Below are positions 4,027 through 6,288 of a stretch of DNA of 6,288 nt, piece by piece. The notes under the pieces were generated by a model. It saw only the letters and a list, made by a program, of their open reading frames with translations, did not search any database and had not been told where the DNA came from. Source of the DNA: Acidobacteriota bacterium (GTDB taxonomy: Bacteria > Acidobacteriota > Blastocatellia > Pyrinomonadales > Pyrinomonadaceae); the NCBI GenBank assembly GCA_963169175.1, contig CAUJFK010000409.1:1-6288 (forward strand), written 5' to 3'. How positions within the stretch are numbered: the first letter of the stretch is position 1; each line of letters opens with the position of its first letter. Both the position numbers and the translations under genes were made by a program.

Positions 4027-4902
4027 ATGAAAATTAGCCTGGCTCGGGCAAAAACGATTTTCTCACTCGCGGTGCTGATGGCCATTTTCAGCACTCTATC
4101 CGCCTTTGGCCAAACTCCTGAAGAATTTTCGATCGACAGACCGCCTCTGCCGCCGCCGACAAGTCCGGTCATGGACTACGCAGGCGTTATGGATGCGTCT
4201 GCAAAGGCGGCGCTTGAAAAACGTGTCATAGATTTTAAGGCCGCAGCCGGCGTGGAACTGGGCGTTGCCGTCGTCCGAACTACCGGCGAACGGCCTATTT
4301 TCGATTATTCTTTGGCGGTTGCACGCGGCTGGGGCATAGGTTCAAAAGAGGACGACAACCCCGGCGCCTTGCTCATGGTGGCGATCGACGACCGCAAATA
4401 TTTCACGCAGATCAGCCGAAATCTCGAGGACGAACTGCCTGACGGACTTGCCGGGAGCCTGCAGCGGCAGTTTCTCGTACCTGAATTCAAGAAGGGCAAT
4501 TATGCCAAAGGTATCGCCGACACTATCGATGCCTATATTCGCACAATTGAGGCGCGGCGGTCCGGCATATCGACACCGACGCCGACGCCGTCGGCCGGAA
4601 AACGGACCGGGCCTTTTGGGACAAACGGTTATAGCTGGTTCTGCTGCCTTGCGGTAATACTGGTTATAATTCTTATCATATGGTCAAACCGAGGTGGCGG
4701 TTCAAGCGGCCGAGGCAGCGGCGGCGGCGGATTCGGTTCGGCACTGCCCTGGATCATTGGCTCGGCGATCGCCAACTCCGGCAGCAGTGGTTCATCGTCC
4801 TCGAGTGATTGGGGCGGCAGCTGGGGCGGCGGCGGTTCGGACTGGGGCGGTTTCGGTGGCGGCGGTGATTTTGGCGGCGGCGGAGCCGGCGGCGATTGGT
4901 GA
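4027..4902 (+). CDS. Secreted, membrane-anchored TPM-domain protein (YgcG type)
   Basis: The 291-residue product has an N-terminal signal peptide (about 1-28, hydrophobic FSLAVLMAIF and a likely cut near SAFGQ). A proline-rich stretch (39-47) follows, then a TPM domain (about 48-175): DYAGVMD (50-56), GWGIGSKEDDNPGALLMVAIDDRK (101-124), DGLAGSLQRQFLVPEFKKGNYAKGI (139-163). A transmembrane helix lies at about 203-219, and the Gly/Ser/Trp tail (223-291) ends in repeated GGGG blocks with a final W. TPM names the TLP18.3/Psb32/MOLO-1 fold; plant members have been linked to phosphatase activity and photosystem repair, but the bacterial role is unclear. The topology places the TPM domain outside the cytoplasmic membrane. 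The nucleotidyltransferase-like gene overlaps its stop and lemA follows, a known association. No clear Shine-Dalgarno precedes the ATG. Confidence 0.9.
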   Translation: MKISLARAKTIFSLAVLMAIFSTLSAFGQTPEEFSIDRPPLPPPTSPVMDYAGVMDASAKAALEKRVIDFKAAAGVELGVAVVRTTGERPIFDYSLAVARGWGIGSKEDDNPGALLMVAIDDRKYFTQISRNLEDELPDGLAGSLQRQFLVPEFKKGNYAKGIADTIDAYIRTIEARRSGISTPTPTPSAGKRTGPFGTNGYSWFCCLAVILVIILIIWSNRGGGSSGRGSGGGGFGSALPWIIGSAIANSGSSGSSSSSDWGGSWGGGGSDWGGFGGGGDFGGGGAGGDW

Positions 4903-5627
4903 TGACTATGAAACATCAATTCGAGGGGTTTATCGATGATCTGAAAGCCACGCACGGAGAGAATCTTGCGTCGGTCATTCTCTACGGTTCTGCCGCGGCG
5001 GGCGATTTCGTTCCGCAGCAGTCAAACTACGATCTGCTCATCGCCCTGCACCGGATAACTCCGGAAGATCTACGGAATGCCCACGCCACCGTACGCGAAT
5101 GGCTAAAAATGGGCCATCCGGTCCCGGTGTATTTCACCGTTTCCGAACTGAACGACGCGGCAGATGTTTTTCCTATCGAATTCCATCGAATGGAAACGGC
5201 GAGAAAGGTCCTTTTCGGTACTGATGTTCTTGCCGGCATGAAGATCTCAGACGAAAATCTTCGGCATCAGACCGAATATGAATTGCGGAGCAAGCTCATC
5301 CGCCTTAGGCGAAAATACATACCGGCCTCGGGTTCGGCGGATAGCCTGATGGGCCTGATGGCCGAAAGCATCTCGAGCTTTGCCGCCCTTTTCGGCGCCG
5401 TGCTTATTCTCCGGGGCATTGAACCGCCTGCGACAAGGCAGGCGATCATTGCCCGCACGGTCGAACATTTGCACGTTGACGGGACAATATTTGAAAAGAT
5501 ACTTAATATACGCGGAAATAATGTTGCTGAAGCCATGAATGAAGCCAGTGCGAACCGGCTATTCGGCGAATATCTGGAACAGATCGAAAAGGTGATCGAT
5601 TCGGTGGACAAGGCGGGTACATCGTAA
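4902..5627 (+). CDS. Nucleotidyltransferase-fold protein with eroded catalytic motif
   Basis: The ATG at 4902 overlaps the TPM stop by one base (TGATG), giving a 241-residue protein; TTG 4896, GTG 4899 and ATG 4908 are in-frame alternatives. The N-terminal domain (about 1-100) shows the polymerase-beta-like signature LYGSAAAGDF (27-36) and then SNYDLLIAL (41-49). In active MNT/KNT-type enzymes this is S-D-x-D; here the first metal-binding Asp is Asn42, and only Asp44 remains. The usual third carboxylate strand appears as VPVYFTVSEL, without an acidic residue at the expected place. The C-terminal half is predicted helical (FPIEFHRME, ELRSKLIRLRRKYI, then helices), as in HEPN-like or substrate-binding domains of such proteins. 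It is probably cytoplasmic. It may be a pseudoenzyme or binder; the substrate is unknown. Co-translation with the TPM gene suggests a shared job. Confidence 0.8.
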   Translation: MTMKHQFEGFIDDLKATHGENLASVILYGSAAAGDFVPQQSNYDLLIALHRITPEDLRNAHATVREWLKMGHPVPVYFTVSELNDAADVFPIEFHRMETARKVLFGTDVLAGMKISDENLRHQTEYELRSKLIRLRRKYIPASGSADSLMGLMAESISSFAALFGAVLILRGIEPPATRQAIIARTVEHLHVDGTIFEKILNIRGNNVAEAMNEASANRLFGEYLEQIEKVIDSVDKAGTS

Positions 5628-5633
5628 ATCGGA

Positions 5634-5703
5634 AATTGTCGATGGTTGATCGCAAACTGACGCGATCAACAATTGGCGATCGACACGAGACAATTGACTT
5701 TTT
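5634..5703 (+). terminator. Hairpin of inverted heptads with T-tract, upstream of lemA
   Basis: GTTGATCGC (5645-5653) and GCGATCAAC (5662-5670) form a perfect 9-bp stem with an 8-nt loop. Further arms fit outside it: TGTCGAT (5637-5643) with ATCGACA (5679-5685), or AATTGTC (5634-5640) with GACAATT (5689-5695). TTTTT follows at 5699-5703, only a few bases before the lemA ribosome binding site. The right arm reads as heptads GATCAAC, AATTGGC, GATCGAC, ACGAGAC, AATTGAC, and the left arm as the same type inverted. The gap between stem and T-tract is long unless the outer arms pair, so it may be a terminator, an attenuator or simply a repeat element. Confidence 0.55.
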
Positions 5704-5718
5704 ATGAGGAGAGAAACA

Positions 5719-6288
5719 ATGAAAAGAGGAATTTTGTTGACGATCGCGGCGTTCGCGATGTTCGGCCTTAGCGGCTGCAGTTACAACGAGCTGACTGCAA
5801 AACAGCAGAATGTAAAGGGCAAGTGGGCAAATGTTGAAAGCTCAATGCAGCGGCGTGCGGATCTTATACCAAACCTGGTAAAAGCGGCCCAGATGGCCGG
5901 TGTCCAGGAACAAGAAGTGTTCGGCCAGATCGCCGATGCCCGTTCCCGCCTTTTGAACGCTCAACAGGCGACGCCCACAGGCGAGGGCGGCGAAAAAACC
6001 GCCGAACAAAAGCAGGCCGTTATTGAAGCAAATAATAGCTTTGGCGGCACGATCGGAAGACTGCTTAGTTTGCAGGAGCAATATCCGCAGCTGCGATCGA
6101 CCGAAGCCTTTATGAACGTGCAGACCGAGCTTGCAGGCACAGAAAATCGGATCAATGTCGCTCGGACAGACTATAATGCCGCGGTGCAGGAGTACAACAC
6201 GACACGCAATTCCTTCCCGGCCGTCCTGACCGCCGGGCTGCTTGGATTTAAGGAAGAACCGACATTCAAGGCCGAACCGGGGGCCGAA
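5719..6288 (+). CDS. lemA: LemA-family lipoprotein (3' end cut by window)
   Basis: An open frame from ATG 5719 runs 190 codons to the window edge without a stop. GAGGAGAG (5706-5713) lies five bases upstream as a strong ribosome binding site. A short signal sequence ends in the lipobox LSGC with Cys20, so it is probably a lipid-anchored envelope protein; many LemA proteins have an N-terminal transmembrane helix instead. LemA hallmarks follow: SYNELTAKQQNVKGKWANV (21-39), RRADLIPNLV (45-54), then long helices, ENRINVARTDYNAAVQEYN (142-160), NSFPAVL (163-169) and GFKEEPTF. The family is about 185-200 residues, so little is missing. LemA proteins are predicted helical bundles of uncertain function, frequently encoded beside TPM-domain proteins and sometimes HtpX. 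The hairpin before it may separate its expression from the upstream pair. Confidence 0.93.
   Translation, partial: MKRGILLTIAAFAMFGLSGCSYNELTAKQQNVKGKWANVESSMQRRADLIPNLVKAAQMAGVQEQEVFGQIADARSRLLNAQQATPTGEGGEKTAEQKQAVIEANNSFGGTIGRLLSLQEQYPQLRSTEAFMNVQTELAGTENRINVARTDYNAAVQEYNTTRNSFPAVLTAGLLGFKEEPTFKAEPGAE

Noticed and set aside
4629..4955. Minus-strand proline-rich open frame
   Set aside because: It is the complement of the Gly-rich GGC/GGT tail of the TPM protein, which automatically gives Pro codons.

Overview
The window looks like chromosome from a free-living, moderately GC-rich Gram-negative-type bacterium. Gene content (DnaX with an acidic, proline-rich tau tail; glycine-rich RRM protein; TPM and LemA envelope proteins; intergenic heptad repeats) fits Acidobacteriota, perhaps Blastocatellia. 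That placement is an impression from protein style and was not tested by any search.

Bases 1-441 hold RNA genes: the 3' end of a tRNA (probably Ser), a long hairpin terminator built from 7-nt repeats, a (TTTATCC)n heptad array, and directly after it a small SRP RNA gene (ffs, about 277-383). The ffs gene is recognised by its GGAA tetraloop, the AGG/AGCA symmetric loop and a closing stem that doubles as a terminator. Bases 102-240 show nothing I can name.

Bases 442-1362, minus strand, carry infA (IF-1) behind a small glycine-rich RRM RNA-binding protein. The RRM gene has a roughly 280-nt upstream region with hairpins, T-tracts and a duplicated motif that suggest attenuation or autoregulation. 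The three RNA-linked genes (ffs, infA, RRM) lie together, and infA is outside any ribosomal protein operon.

Bases 1363-1934, minus strand, are a ParD/ParE-type toxin-antitoxin operon, antitoxin first, with an ATGA overlap. A perfect inverted repeat lies across its probable promoter. The toxin appears to lack part of the usual N-terminal helical hairpin.

Bases 2069-3939, plus strand, are dnaX (DNA polymerase III tau, 608 aa), apparently with a very short leader. An A9 run sits just after the clamp-loader core. Both alternative frames stop within nine codons of it, which predicts a gamma product of about 417 aa (-1 shift) or 410 aa (+1 shift).

Bases 4027-6288, plus strand, are an envelope cluster: a secreted and membrane-anchored TPM-domain protein, a nucleotidyltransferase-fold protein with an eroded active site whose start overlaps the TPM stop, a hairpin made of inverted heptads, and a LemA-family lipoprotein cut by the window end. 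TPM and LemA proteins commonly occur together. The role of the nucleotidyltransferase-like protein between them is unknown to me.

The best leads are the dnaX slippage site, the heptad arrays folded into terminators, the structured RRM leader and the shortened ParE toxin.
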